A stretch of DNA of 64,000 bases from Echinicola arenosa. GTDB lineage: Bacteria; Bacteroidota; Bacteroidia; Cytophagales; Cyclobacteriaceae. The notes under the pieces were generated by a model, which saw only the letters and a program-made list of their open reading frames with translations, did no database searches and was not told the origin of the DNA. Shown one piece after another: positions 33,104-42,451 of this stretch (position 1 is the stretch's first letter; each line of letters starts with the position of its first letter). The position numbers and the translations under genes were made by a program. The stretch lies in assembly GCF_014841125.1 (NCBI RefSeq), contig NZ_JACYTQ010000008.1, positions 124,001 to 188,000 of the forward strand, written 5' to 3'.

Positions 33104-36100
33104 TTAACTTTCAGGCTGATATTGACTTTCCAGCTCTTTTAACTTCTTGCTTCCATATGCTATTTTAGTAATCACTACATATAAAACAGGAACTATAAAT
33201 ATGGCCAGGAAGGTAGCTGCAAGCATCCCTCCAATCACCGTCCATCCAATCGTTTGCCTTGCGACAGCCCCTGCACCATTAGATAAAGCCAATGGTACTA
33301 CACCTAAGATAAAAGCAAGTGAAGTCATCACGATAGGCCTTAACCTAAGCTTAACCGCTTCAATGGTCGCAGGTAGTAGAGGCATTCCTTTATCCACTCT
33401 TTCTTTGGCAAATTCCACAATCAAAATGGCATTCTTCGCAGCCAGACCGATTAATGTCACCAAGCCAATCTGGGCATAAACGTTATTATCCAGTTTAGGC
33501 AAGAACGTAAGTGCCACAATCGCACCAAACGCCCCCAAAGGCAATGCTAAAAGAATAGAAAATGGTACCGACCAACTTTCATACAACGCCGCCAGTAAAA
33601 GCGATACCAATATGATGGATAGCGTAAAGATCAATACTGTAGTGTTTCCAGAGGCCAACTCCTCCCTACTCAGACCAGAAAAATCATATCCGTATCCAGC
33701 AGGCAGCACCTCTGCAGCCACTTCTTCCAAAGCAGCCAAAGCCTGCCCACTACTGTAGCCTGCTGCCGCATTACCATTTACTTCCGTTGAGCGGAACAAA
33801 TTATAGTGGTTGATTACAGGAGCATTCTCTACCACTTCGTAATTTATCAAGGCACTCATGGGAACCGATGCTCCTTGTCGGTTCATTACATAGTATTGCT
33901 CTAAGTCGGTCATATCCATTCTATAGGCTGTATCCGCCTGAGCCACTACTCTAAAGTTCCGACCATACCTTGTAAAGTCATTGACATAGGAGCTCCCCAT
34001 ATAAGTGGACATGGTAGAGAACACATCAGACACAGCTACCCCCAATTTCTTGGCTTTTTCTCTATCCACTGTCACATGATATCCTGGAGTTTTTGCTGTA
34101 AAGAAACTATAAGCCATAGCAATTTCAGGTCTCTGGTTGGCTGCTCCCAAAAACTGCCCTAAAACCTGTTCAAACTCTTTGATATCTCCTCCGGCACGTT
34201 GTTCAAGCATAAAACTGAAACCTCCTGTTTGACCAAGGCCAGGTATGGCTGGTGGTGGTACCACAACAATATTTGCTTCTTTTATCACTGAAAACTTTTG
34301 CTGTAACTGGCCGATCAAACCATAAAGTTGTTTAGAAGGATCTTTTCTTTCTTCCCAAGGATCCATCTGAATAAAGAACGTACCACTGTTTGGCTTAAAT
34401 GAGAAGTTAATGGCATTCAATCCGCCAATCCCAGTTACATTCCTGATGCCCTCTGTTGAGGTAATCATCCCTACCATTTCATCCATAATGGCTCTGGTCC
34501 TAGAAGTGGAAGCACTTTCTGGTAGCTCCAAGGAAATAAACAACCTGCCTTCATCTTCTGTAGGCAAGAATCCAGTTGGTTTGGCCTGGAACAAGCCAAA
34601 AGTCCCTGCATATAAACAAGCCAATAAGATCAACACCAATGGGGTTGCCTTAATGCTTTTCTTTACCCCATTTCCATAGGAAGAAGTCACCTTGGCAAAC
34701 CACGTATTGAATTTATAAAAGAACTTATTGATGCCTTTGGAGTTTTCATCTATTTCCATTGGCTTTAACAACAAGCTACACAAAGCTGGAGTCAGGGTCA
34801 AAGCGACAAATGCAGAAAGCAATACTGAAATCGCAATGGTAATGGCGAATTGCTGATACATTCTACCCACAATTCCTGGAATAAAGCCTACTGGAATAAA
34901 TACCGCAGCCAAAATCAAAGCAATGGCAATAACTGGTGCAGTAATGTCCTTCATGGCTTTCATGGTCGCCTCCTTGGCTGAAATCCGCTCCGAGTCTATA
35001 TAATGCTGGGCAGCTTCTACCACCACAATCGCATCATCCACCACAATACCGATCGCCAGCACAAATCCAAACATAGTTAAGGTATTGACCGTGAATCCTA
35101 ATGGAATAAAGAACACAAATGTCCCTACAATGGATACCGGAATGGCCAAAATTGGTATGATGGTAGCTCTCCAGTTTTGAAGAAACAAGAACACCACAAT
35201 AATCACCAAAATCAAAGCTTCTACCAATGTATGGAGCACTTCGTCAATGGATACCTGAACCACTGAAACTGATTCAAAAGGAACCACATAATCCATATCC
35301 GCCGGGAAGGAAGCCTTCATTTCATCCAAAGCCGCATAAATTCCTTCCGCTGTCTCAAGGGCATTACTGCCTGGTGCCTGATAAACCAGTAGGATGGCAG
35401 CAGGCTCGCCATTTACTGTCGAAAATCTACCATAATCAAATTCGCCAAACTCAATTCTGGCAATATCTTTCAAATAAACCAATGATCCATCATTTGGATT
35501 GGTTCTTACCACAATATCCTCAAATTCTTCTTGTCTCTCCAATTTTCCATTTACAGTGATAGCATACTCGAAAGTCTGGGAACTCAGTTGAGGCATCCCT
35601 CCTACGGTACCTGCCGCCACTTGAAGGTTTTGCTCTTGGATGGCAGCAGTGACTTCAGCTGTAGAGATATTGTATTGCGCTAGTTTATCTGGCTTGAGCC
35701 AAACCCGCATACTAAAATCCTGTCCAATTGCATTGATATCTCCTACACCTTTCACCCTCAAAAGGGCATCTTTCACAAAGATGTTGGTATAATTGGACAA
35801 GAACTTAGTATCGTGCGTACCATTGGGTGAATACATACTGATTACCATCATGATACTTGGATTTCTTTTCCTAACGGTCACTCCAAGTCTCTTTACTGCT
35901 TCTGGCAATCTAGGCTCAGCAATACTCACCCTGTTTTGAACATCAAGCGTAGCAATGTCAATGTCAGTTCCAACATCGAAAGTTACGTTCATGTTCATTT
36001 GGCCTGTACTCGTATTAGTACTACTGATATAAGCCATTCCAGGGGTACCGTTCACCTGTGTTTCTATAGGTGTGGCTACTGTTTGTTCTACTGTCTGAGC

Positions 36101-36262
36101 ATCCGCTCCTGTGTAATTGGCTGAAACAGACACCACAGGAGGCGTAATATCCGGGTATTGCGTTACCGGTAAATTGACGATAGCTATGGATCCTACTAAC
36201 AAAATGACTATAGAGATCACCATCGCCGTCACCGGGCGTTTAATAAAAACTTCTGATATCAT
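33104..36262 (-). CDS. RND multidrug efflux pump, inner-membrane permease (AcrB/HAE1 type)
   Basis: A 1052-residue proton-driven exporter with the standard 12-helix plan and two large periplasmic loops. The start MISEVFIKRPVTAMVISIVILL is typical; the proton-relay aspartates are in GIVVDDAIVVVEA of helix 4; the FIPGIVGRMYQQFAITIAISVLLSAFVALTL region and the C-terminal LIGLAAKNAILIVEFAKE repeat the pattern. It takes drugs or lipophilic compounds from membrane or periplasm and passes them to the adaptor and TolC-type channel coded just upstream. It is the last gene of the tetR-tolC-adaptor-pump transcript, 19 bases after the adaptor. Confidence 0.95.
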   Translation of the reverse strand: MISEVFIKRPVTAMVISIVILLVGSIAIVNLPVTQYPDITPPVVSVSANYTGADAQTVEQTVATPIETQVNGTPGMAYISSTNTSTGQMNMNVTFDVGTDIDIATLDVQNRVSIAEPRLPEAVKRLGVTVRKRNPSIMMVISMYSPNGTHDTKFLSNYTNIFVKDALLRVKGVGDINAIGQDFSMRVWLKPDKLAQYNISTAEVTAAIQEQNLQVAAGTVGGMPQLSSQTFEYAITVNGKLERQEEFEDIVVRTNPNDGSLVYLKDIARIEFGEFDYGRFSTVNGEPAAILLVYQAPGSNALETAEGIYAALDEMKASFPADMDYVVPFESVSVVQVSIDEVLHTLVEALILVIIVVFLFLQNWRATIIPILAIPVSIVGTFVFFIPLGFTVNTLTMFGFVLAIGIVVDDAIVVVEAAQHYIDSERISAKEATMKAMKDITAPVIAIALILAAVFIPVGFIPGIVGRMYQQFAITIAISVLLSAFVALTLTPALCSLLLKPMEIDENSKGINKFFYKFNTWFAKVTSSYGNGVKKSIKATPLVLILLACLYAGTFGLFQAKPTGFLPTEDEGRLFISLELPESASTSRTRAIMDEMVGMITSTEGIRNVTGIGGLNAINFSFKPNSGTFFIQMDPWEERKDPSKQLYGLIGQLQQKFSVIKEANIVVVPPPAIPGLGQTGGFSFMLEQRAGGDIKEFEQVLGQFLGAANQRPEIAMAYSFFTAKTPGYHVTVDREKAKKLGVAVSDVFSTMSTYMGSSYVNDFTRYGRNFRVVAQADTAYRMDMTDLEQYYVMNRQGASVPMSALINYEVVENAPVINHYNLFRSTEVNGNAAAGYSSGQALAALEEVAAEVLPAGYGYDFSGLSREELASGNTTVLIFTLSIILVSLLLAALYESWSVPFSILLALPLGAFGAIVALTFLPKLDNNVYAQIGLVTLIGLAAKNAILIVEFAKERVDKGMPLLPATIEAVKLRLRPIVMTSLAFILGVVPLALSNGAGAVARQTIGWTVIGGMLAATFLAIFIVPVLYVVITKIAYGSKKLKELESQYQPES

Positions 36263-36281
36263 AAATTTCTACTTTGAGAGT

Positions 36282-37406
36282 TTACTTGCTTTGCTGGGCT
36301 GGAGCTACTGTACTTACTTTCGCTCCCTCGCGGAGCTTCTGAATTCCCTCAACCACAATTTTCTGTCCCGGTTTTAAGCCTTCCCTTACCACAATGTCAG
36401 CCCCCGCTTTTGACCCTAAAACAATATTTTGTTGATGAACGGTATTCTCATTGTCTATCACATAGACAAAATACTCTCCCATTTGCTCTGTGACAGATTT
36501 AAATGGAATGGTGACTTGTTCTCCAATATCTTGATTTAGCACTTGAAGATTCACTGTCATACCGGGAACCAGTTCTTTTTCTGGATTAGGAAACTCAACA
36601 CGTAAATTGATGGTACCCGATTGCCTTCCTACTGCCCTATCTATCGTTGTCAGCGTTCCATGATGTCCATAAATATCATTTTTATTGAACCTGATGGTAA
36701 AAGTGGAGTCCGGAAGGTTTTCCTCTTTCATCATTTTACTGAATCTTCTGATGCTCTTTTCATTGATAACAAAATCAACCAACACAGGGTCATCCGATGA
36801 AAGAGAATTCAAAAGGGTCTGACCCGCTGACACCTGTGCTCCAAGTCTAACTTGTGAAATCCCTACAGTACCTGCAAAAGGAGCCTTAATTACTGAATAA
36901 TTGTAATCCGTCTCTGTACTTTTCACTTGTGCCTCTGCTGAAGCAACTTGAGATTCTGCAGTTAGAATATCAGCCTTTGCGTAATCCAACTGTTGCTTGG
37001 CAATGGCTTCTTTCGCGTCAAGGGCCTCATACCGCTCCAAATCTCTCTTTACCCTAACAAGGTTGGCCTTCGCACTTTTTAAATTGGCTTTGGCCTGTTC
37101 ATAAGCTGCTTGGTATTTACTTCTGTCGATTTCATACAGCTTCTGTCCCTTGTTTACTTCTTGTCCATCCTTGATAAAAATTTTATTAATATATCCGCTC
37201 ACCTGAGGACGAATTTCAATTTCGTTTAATGGAACCACCGTACCTGGATAAACATCCAGCCCTGTAACATGTTCGCTTTTCACTGTTGCCGCCTTAACCG
37301 CAACAGCTGCTGGCTGGCTGTTAGCCTGAGTATTGGCCTCTGATCCGCAAGAACTCACAAACCCTGCGATACCGGCCATTAAAACTGCGTATAAAAACTT
37401 TTTCAT
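36282..37406 (-). CDS. RND efflux periplasmic adaptor (membrane fusion protein)
   Basis: A 374-residue lipoprotein: MKKFLYAVLMAGIAGFVSSC has lipobox FVSSC with the lipid cysteine at residue 20. Domains in order: barrel-sandwich half (GTVVPLNEIEIRPQVSGYINKIFIKDGQEV), alpha hairpin coiled coil (about 95-165, Ala/Lys/Glu-rich), second lipoyl half (APFAGTVGISQVRLGAQVSAGQ), beta-barrel and membrane-proximal domains. It links the permease to the outer-membrane channel. Gene order tolC-adaptor-pump is common in Bacteroidota. Confidence 0.93.
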   Translation of the reverse strand: MKKFLYAVLMAGIAGFVSSCGSEANTQANSQPAAVAVKAATVKSEHVTGLDVYPGTVVPLNEIEIRPQVSGYINKIFIKDGQEVNKGQKLYEIDRSKYQAAYEQAKANLKSAKANLVRVKRDLERYEALDAKEAIAKQQLDYAKADILTAESQVASAEAQVKSTETDYNYSVIKAPFAGTVGISQVRLGAQVSAGQTLLNSLSSDDPVLVDFVINEKSIRRFSKMMKEENLPDSTFTIRFNKNDIYGHHGTLTTIDRAVGRQSGTINLRVEFPNPEKELVPGMTVNLQVLNQDIGEQVTIPFKSVTEQMGEYFVYVIDNENTVHQQNIVLGSKAGADIVVREGLKPGQKIVVEGIQKLREGAKVSTVAPAQQSK

Positions 37407-37428
37407 TTCCCGCTTAATTAAATTACTT

Positions 37429-38763
37429 TTAGTTATTTCCTATATTTCCCAAAGCCCTGTCAAGATCTATCTTGCTGGAAAGTAAATTGAACATGGCATT
37501 GTAATGATTCAACTGGGCCGTTCTCAGTTCTGTCTCAGCCACAATTAATTCCACATAAGCTTTGATCCCTTCATCGTATTGAAGCTTAATGATGTCATAC
37601 ACTTCCTGCGCCAAATCCATATTGGTTTTGATCGTTCTCCACTCATAAAGATTACTTTTATATGTAGACAAGGCTGTTTGATATTCCGTATTGATCTGCT
37701 TTTCGAGATTAGTTTTCTCAACAAAAACTTTTTCCTGCTGTAGCTCAGCAATTCTTATATCCTGGTGTCTTTTCCCTCCCTGAAAAATAGGTAATGACAA
37801 GGTCAACCCGATGGCTGATGTGGGGTAACTTTGATCATACAGTTGAGAAAAAGAGTTACTGAAATACAACCAGTTATAATTGTAATTGGCTGACAAGGTG
37901 GGTAAATAGGCCCACTTTTGATAACCAGTGTTCATTTGTGCCAAATTTTCTTCAGTCATGATCTGTTGATACTCAATCCTGTTTTCTGGAAGCAGATTTT
38001 GAGTGGTATCCATAAGAGCCTCTTGCTGCATTTTCTCATAACTGTAGCTTAAAGCAATATCTAAATCCAGCGGGTATCCCATCAACTGTTTCAGGTACGC
38101 TTTTTTCGCTTGTACACTTTCTTGCGCTCTTTTTTGGTCACTCTTAACATTGGAAAGTGTGATCAGGGCTCTCTGATAATCCGTCTTGTCCACCAAACCG
38201 GATTCAAACCTGCTTCTGGCATCATTGTACTGCTTTTGCTGCCTCACCAAATTCTCCTTCAGAATTTTTAATTGCTCATAAGTGAGAAGAATATCGTAAT
38301 AAGCTTTACTCACATCTACCACAGTGGCGATCTCCAAATTTTCTACATTCTGCTCATACTGATCCTTGACATACTTGGAGGTTCTGCCCGCAAAAATCTG
38401 ATCCCTATTGACCAAATTCTGATCCACCTGGAACTGTATACCGGAATTGTAACGCTGCCCAAAGGTGATCAACTCCCCTCCAATAGGTTGCTGCTGCAAT
38501 TTGATATTTCTGGTACCAGAAGCACTGGCAGATATCTGTGGAAACCATCCGGACAAGCTGGACTTGATCTCCCTATCTCCAATTTCCTGGTCTAATAAGG
38601 CCTGTTGCATGTTAGGCCCATTTTCTAATGCATACTGAATGCATTGCTCTAGTGTCAGCGCAGGTTGGCTACCATCACCCACGACATCTTGACTAAAGAC
38701 AGCATGTGGCAAAAAGAAACTTCCTGCTAGCACCCACAAGAGCACATAATTACTCATTCTCAT
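37429..38763 (-). CDS. TolC-family outer-membrane efflux channel
   Basis: A 444-residue protein with two repeated outer-membrane-efflux halves. The frame extends to a GTG at 38784, but the ATG at 38763 (MRMSNYVLLWVLAGSFFLPHAVFSQ) gives a normal signal peptide and is preferred. Typical segments are LTLEQCIQYALENGPNMQ near the N-terminus, VDVSKAYYDILLTYEQLKILKENL in the first half, and LSLPIFQGGKRHQDIRIAELQQE in the second. It forms a trimeric channel with long periplasmic helices. It begins 110 bases after the tetR stop and precedes the adaptor by 22 bases. Confidence 0.92.
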   Translation of the reverse strand: MRMSNYVLLWVLAGSFFLPHAVFSQDVVGDGSQPALTLEQCIQYALENGPNMQQALLDQEIGDREIKSSLSGWFPQISASASGTRNIKLQQQPIGGELITFGQRYNSGIQFQVDQNLVNRDQIFAGRTSKYVKDQYEQNVENLEIATVVDVSKAYYDILLTYEQLKILKENLVRQQKQYNDARSRFESGLVDKTDYQRALITLSNVKSDQKRAQESVQAKKAYLKQLMGYPLDLDIALSYSYEKMQQEALMDTTQNLLPENRIEYQQIMTEENLAQMNTGYQKWAYLPTLSANYNYNWLYFSNSFSQLYDQSYPTSAIGLTLSLPIFQGGKRHQDIRIAELQQEKVFVEKTNLEKQINTEYQTALSTYKSNLYEWRTIKTNMDLAQEVYDIIKLQYDEGIKAYVELIVAETELRTAQLNHYNAMFNLLSSKIDLDRALGNIGNN

Positions 38764-38873
38764 AAAATTGAAACTTGAAAACACTTAAAATAAAGATTAT
38801 ACAAAACTGAAAACCTGCACTTTGACTGAATTGTCAAAATGATTTATTGAGGATTTTTGGGCTTAATTCTTTT

Positions 38874-39449
38874 TTACTCGTCTTGCTTTTTAATTCCATC
38901 CCAAACCATATTGGCGATTTCTCCTAAATTGAGTTGATCTTTATTGATCTTCTTTGAATGATAATAATTGACCTTTACTGATGAAATAATGCTTCCATGA
39001 ACCATGATGGCCAAAATCTCAGGTCTCACGCCACTCCTCAGTTCTCCATTTCTAATTCCATCCTCAAAAAAGCTTCTCAACCATAAATGCCATTTATTGT
39101 CCGAAGTTTGGATTTCTTCTGTATAAAACGGGGAATTTAAAAACTGGTCGATAAACCGTTGAACAGACTTTTCTTGCATATAAAAAGCCTTCATGGCATG
39201 CCAAAAGTTCATAAACCTCGTTTTAAAATCCATTGAAGGATCATCATTTTCATTTGCTACATCTATAAGCTTTTGAATCACATAGTGGTAAAGCTCCATG
39301 ATCAAGTCATCTTTATTTTCAAAATGATGATAAATCGTTCCAGCTGCCACATTTGAATTTTTTGCCACCATGCTCATAGGGCAACCATGAAAGCCATGGT
39401 CACGAATAAGGTCCAGCGTGGCAGAAAATATCTGTTCTTTTTTATTCAT
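38874..39449 (-). CDS. TetR-family regulator of the efflux operon
   Basis: A 191-residue TetR protein. The N-terminal helix-turn-helix reads MSMVAKNSNVAAGTIYHHFENKDDLIMELY (about residues 22-51), the standard pattern. The C-terminal ligand domain carries FKTRFMNFWHAMKAFYMQEKSVQRF. As first gene of the divergent-free operon it probably represses itself and the three efflux genes, released by a pump substrate. A palindrome fitting a TetR operator lies 21-34 bases upstream of its start codon. Confidence 0.9.
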   Translation of the reverse strand: MNKKEQIFSATLDLIRDHGFHGCPMSMVAKNSNVAAGTIYHHFENKDDLIMELYHYVIQKLIDVANENDDPSMDFKTRFMNFWHAMKAFYMQEKSVQRFIDQFLNSPFYTEEIQTSDNKWHLWLRSFFEDGIRNGELRSGVRPEILAIMVHGSIISSVKVNYYHSKKINKDQLNLGEIANMVWDGIKKQDE

Positions 39450-39459
39450 TTCCTCTCAT

Positions 39460-39483
39460 TGTTCAAAAACCGAATGAACATTC
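39460..39483. promoter_or_regulatory. Candidate TetR operator upstream of the efflux operon
   Basis: GAATG-AA-CATTC (39472-39483) is a perfect small palindrome of the kind bound by AcrR/TetR repressors; a wider inverted repeat TGTTCA (39460-39465) and TGAACA (39475-39480) overlaps it. It sits just before the tetR start codon on the minus strand, right for autorepression. The remainder of the gap to 39810 is AT-rich and shows nothing else. Confidence 0.5.
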
Positions 39484-39810
39484 AATCGTCTAAATCAAAA
39501 ATTAGTTCCATCATTTGGGATTTTTTATTTACAAAAACAGAACTTGAGAGAGTAACTTTAAGAACAATAAATTAGTTCAATCAAAAATCCAAAAAATTCA
39601 ATTTACATCTACATCAATAAATACAGGAAAAACAAAAAATAATTTATCACAAAACAACAAAACAATCCCAATATATAAACCTAAAAAGCTTCTTCAAAAA
39701 TCAAGCATAACCAAAACTACTTGGTAAAAATTCTAAGGTTAAAATACATTTCAAACGCTTATAATATTAAACCCAATAGTTATAAAAAACCTTATTATTT
39801 TTTCTAGAAA

Positions 39811-40494
39811 TCAGCTCTTCACTTTTTGTTCAAATATAGGAAGTAAGCCAGTCAAATCTTTTACAACCTGATCCGGTTCTATCCCCCATGGGTCTAAAAT
39901 AATTTCTGGGGAACGTTGCACCCAAATCACCTTTAGTCCAACATTTTTTGCTCCTATTATATCAAATGAATTTCCAGAAATAAACCAAGTAAACTGATGA
40001 CCAGTATGGTTATATCTAAGAAAACTTTCATATACCGCCGGATCGGGCTTAAAAGTCTTTGTTCCTTCCACACTATATATATTGTCAAATAAAGGCGCCA
40101 AACCTGCATTTTTCAGCAGTAGCCTCACATCATTTTGTGGACCATTGGAAAAAGCAAATAAACGAAACTGAAGATCTTTCAATGATTCCAAAGCCTTTTT
40201 TACCTCTGGAAAAGCAGGCAATCTTTTGCTAAAATCCAATATTCCATCCTTCTGCTTATTGCTCAGGGTAACCTTGTGGTACAAACATGAAAAGTCAAGC
40301 GCTTGCTTGGAACAAACCGAAAAATCCACATCGTTTTCCATCAACCTCCTTCTAAAGGCATATTCCCTCTGTTTATACTTCCAGGTTTGAAGCATATCAA
40401 AGGCGATATCTCCCACAGCATCCTCCAATGGTTCCAAAATCTTGGAAGCATCCACTAAAGTTCCATGCACATCAAACGCTAGTGAGATTTTCAT
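39811..40494 (-). CDS. HAD-superfamily hydrolase, haloacid-dehalogenase type II-like
   Basis: A 227-residue hydrolase. Motif I is LAFDVHGTLVDASKILEPLED with nucleophile Asp8; motif II is FAFSNGPQNDV; motif III Lys and motif IV are in TFKPDPAVY and FISGNSFDIIGAKNVGLKVIWVQR. The DVHGTL form and the FKPDPAVY segment fit L-2-haloacid dehalogenases, which cleave C-Cl bonds, but many members of this branch are phosphatases, so the substrate is uncertain. It stands alone, 316 bases from its neighbours or more, and 360 bases downstream (in its own direction) of the gap before tetR. Confidence 0.85.
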   Translation of the reverse strand: MKISLAFDVHGTLVDASKILEPLEDAVGDIAFDMLQTWKYKQREYAFRRRLMENDVDFSVCSKQALDFSCLYHKVTLSNKQKDGILDFSKRLPAFPEVKKALESLKDLQFRLFAFSNGPQNDVRLLLKNAGLAPLFDNIYSVEGTKTFKPDPAVYESFLRYNHTGHQFTWFISGNSFDIIGAKNVGLKVIWVQRSPEIILDPWGIEPDQVVKDLTGLLPIFEQKVKS

Positions 40495-40737
40495 ACCTTA
40501 AATAATTATATTAAAAGATAAAGAAATTTTAGGTCAAATATCATTTAACTAAAAATAAGGCTTTTCGGAAAAAATCTAAGGCTCGTTTTAATAAATCTCA
40601 GCTCTTACCTTATATATATAAGTTTTAACTGCACAAATCATTCATACTGCAACTTAAATAGTTACAGGAGGATATTATGATAAAGTAGGCTATTGTTTTT
40701 GGTTAATAAAGTAATACTTTCTCGATAATGGTAGGGC

Positions 40738-40992
40738 TTAGTCAATAGTTATCATTGTTGTTTCAAAATTGGTATAGTCAATACATTTGATCATTTTGAT
40801 CAAAGTATCTGCAAATTCCTGCTTACATAAAGAGATACCAAACCTGAAAACCTCATGTTCTATTGGTTGAATTCTTCTTTCATCAAATAATCTGGACAGA
40901 TCACCTTTATGCTTCGCTCTTACTACTAGATGGTCTATATCAGAATTACTGTTTACTACTGATATAAAACCGTTGGTGGATGTAATTAACAT
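40738..40992 (-). CDS. Small conserved hypothetical protein, possibly C-terminally shortened
   Basis: An 84-residue protein beginning MLITSTNGFISVVNSNSDIDHLVVRAKHKGDLSRLF. From memory it resembles a small family of unknown function, spread through bacteria, with the pattern M-L-I-x-T-x-x-G-F-I-S-V-V and L-V-V-R-A-(x)2-K-G-D. In those proteins sequence usually continues for about 15-20 residues after the NF-x-x-(T/S)-(V/M) part, whereas this one stops at TMITID, so it may be truncated. It borders the gene-poor region on its right side. Confidence 0.45.
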   Translation of the reverse strand: MLITSTNGFISVVNSNSDIDHLVVRAKHKGDLSRLFDERRIQPIEHEVFRFGISLCKQEFADTLIKMIKCIDYTNFETTMITID

Positions 40993-41239
40993 ATTGGCCG
41001 AATTTAGATAAATGATTAGGGTTAAATAAAAGGTTATTGGGCTAATACATTCAAAATTTCTATGATCTAGTTTGAATTTTTAATAGATCGACACTGCTCC
41101 CACAAAATTTCTAACTCAATGTGCTTTTTATTACTAATAAATGAGTACCCGTGTTCTTTTTCTGAAAATTTTATATTTTACTAAATGTAGCAATAGTATT
41201 TAAAAAAAGCAATTACTGAAACTTGTCGCAACACACTTT

Positions 41240-41278
41240 TTATCAACAACTTATCCACAAAAAATCAAGTTTTCAACA
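41240..41278 (+). other. Candidate DnaA-box cluster
   Basis: TTATCAACA (41240-41248), TTATCCACA (41251-41259, the perfect consensus) and TTTTCAACA (41270-41278) lie in the same orientation with start spacings of 11 and 19 bases, inside very AT-rich DNA. A weaker AATCCACAA is near 41388. Such box series are seen at Bacteroidota origins, but three sites alone are not proof. Confidence 0.35.
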
Positions 41279-41475
41279 GTTTAAATGGAAAATACAATCA
41301 AAAATAGGCACACTTATATTGAAATTTTATTTACAATTAACTGTATTTTACACTCTATTTTATGTTTTTAAATAATTAAAGAAATCCACAAAAAAATCTT
41401 TCTTAAATCAGAGTTGAGTATTAATAAAATTCACTTTTAATATTAATTTAAATGTATATCCGCAATTGCACCAGT

Positions 41476-41604
41476 AAAGGTTAAAAGCGAGTCGAAATGT
41501 TCGTTTTGATTAAAATATCAACTGCTTCGGTCTTCAGGCTTCAAACTTCTGACCACTTTAAGCAAAGGATTTAAGGTTACTGGCATCATTGCGGATAATC
41601 AGAT
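41476..41604 (+). repeat. Dispersed intergenic repeat, copy B
   Basis: The second copy of the repeat at 29201-29340, in the same orientation, clearly alignable end to end with scattered differences and one gap of about 13 bases. It lies in gene-free DNA. Confidence 0.75.
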
Positions 41605-41941
41605 TAATTTAACAATCATTGCAATTATTTAACGGATCAATCAATATTCCTGGGGATTTCAAGCATAAATTTTAGACAGTCTTCAACCTTCCATCTGCGT
41701 CACCTGACCTTCAGGCAACAGGCCTTTCCACGGATACGAAAATCCTCTACCGTGGAACTTCATAAAACCCTTTTTCCTCTAGATTATGTAAATATTTATT
41801 CTTTACATCTAGGCTGATGTAATAGTCCATCTTGCTTTTGAGCGATGGAGCTAGTCTCAAAATACTCCAGTATACCCGCCGACAAAAGACAATCCTAAAA
41901 ACCCTTGTCCACTCTCTTTCTTTTTACCTCATAAATAATGG

Positions 41942-41983
41942 TTGGTCAAATATCCCCCAACTTTTTCACTTGCTCCGGTTTGA
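41942..41983 (+). repeat. Imperfect direct repeat, left copy
   Basis: TTGGTCAAATAT, CCCCCAACTTTTTCACTTG and CTCCGGTTTGA match the right copy at 42340-42384 at most positions. The two copies enclose about 360 bases with palindromes, as the borders of a small non-autonomous element might. Confidence 0.55.
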
Positions 41984-42078
41984 TGGCAGTGATGCCTTGA
42001 TGGAATTCAGGTGTTCCTGCCCATTTCTGCTTACATAACCCTTGCACTAGCTAGACCTTTATTTGGGAGAAAACAGAA

Positions 42079-42160
42079 TAATCTTCGGATCACTCAGGGA
42101 TCTCTTTCGGATCTCCTTCGGATCACCCTCGGAAACTACCGAGTGGAATCCGAAGATAAT
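42079..42160. repeat. Large imperfect palindrome made of CGGATC units
   Basis: ATCTTCGGAT (42081-42090) pairs with ATCCGAAGAT (42148-42157), with CACTC/GAGTG extending the stem. Inside are repeated CGGATC-type units about 11 bases apart and a CTCGG/CCGAG hairpin (42128-42143). A second hairpin, TTCCCG-TCCTT-CGGGAA, is at 42277-42293. Confidence 0.6.
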
Positions 42161-42339
42161 TTGGGTGAGAAGCCTGTTTGATCCCAAGGAAAGTAGGCGA
42201 AGTACCCGATCTATCCGAGGGTTATTGCTAAGATGTTGAAGGGTAGTTGTAGGTCAGCCTTATTAAAACCGTGGCTTTCCCGTCCTTCGGGAAGACAAAA
42301 AAGGATGCCAAGTGAAGTTTAAAAGGTAACCATGAAGTA

Positions 42340-42384
42340 TTGGTAAATATTGTCCCCCCAACTTTTCCGCTTGATCCTATTTAA
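42340..42384 (+). repeat. Imperfect direct repeat, right copy
   Basis: TTGGTAAATATTGT, CCCCCCAACTTTTCCGCTTG and ATCCTATTTAA pair with the copy at 41942-41983. Confidence 0.55.
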
Positions 42385-42417
42385 CCACAAACTCATTAAG
42401 TAAATTTTGACAAAAAT

Positions 42418-42451
42418 AAAAAGGTCCAGAAAACATCCCTGAACCTTTTTT
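42418..42451 (-). terminator. Terminator of the gene at 42476
   Basis: On the minus strand AAAAAAGGTTCAG, a nine-base loop and CTGGACCTTTTT form a hairpin with a T-run, with one internal mismatch, about 25 bases beyond the stop codon. Confidence 0.7.

Noticed and set aside
32899-33168. 89-codon frame before the efflux pump
   Set aside because: Low-complexity AT-rich sequence running over the efflux-operon terminator.
41832-42038. 68-codon frame in the repeat-rich gap
   Set aside because: It includes the left direct repeat and shows no protein family pattern; the reverse strand also lacks an open transposase.
42081-42157. CRISPR array
   Set aside because: The CGGATC units are 6-11 bases with no spacers of regular length; no cas genes are near.
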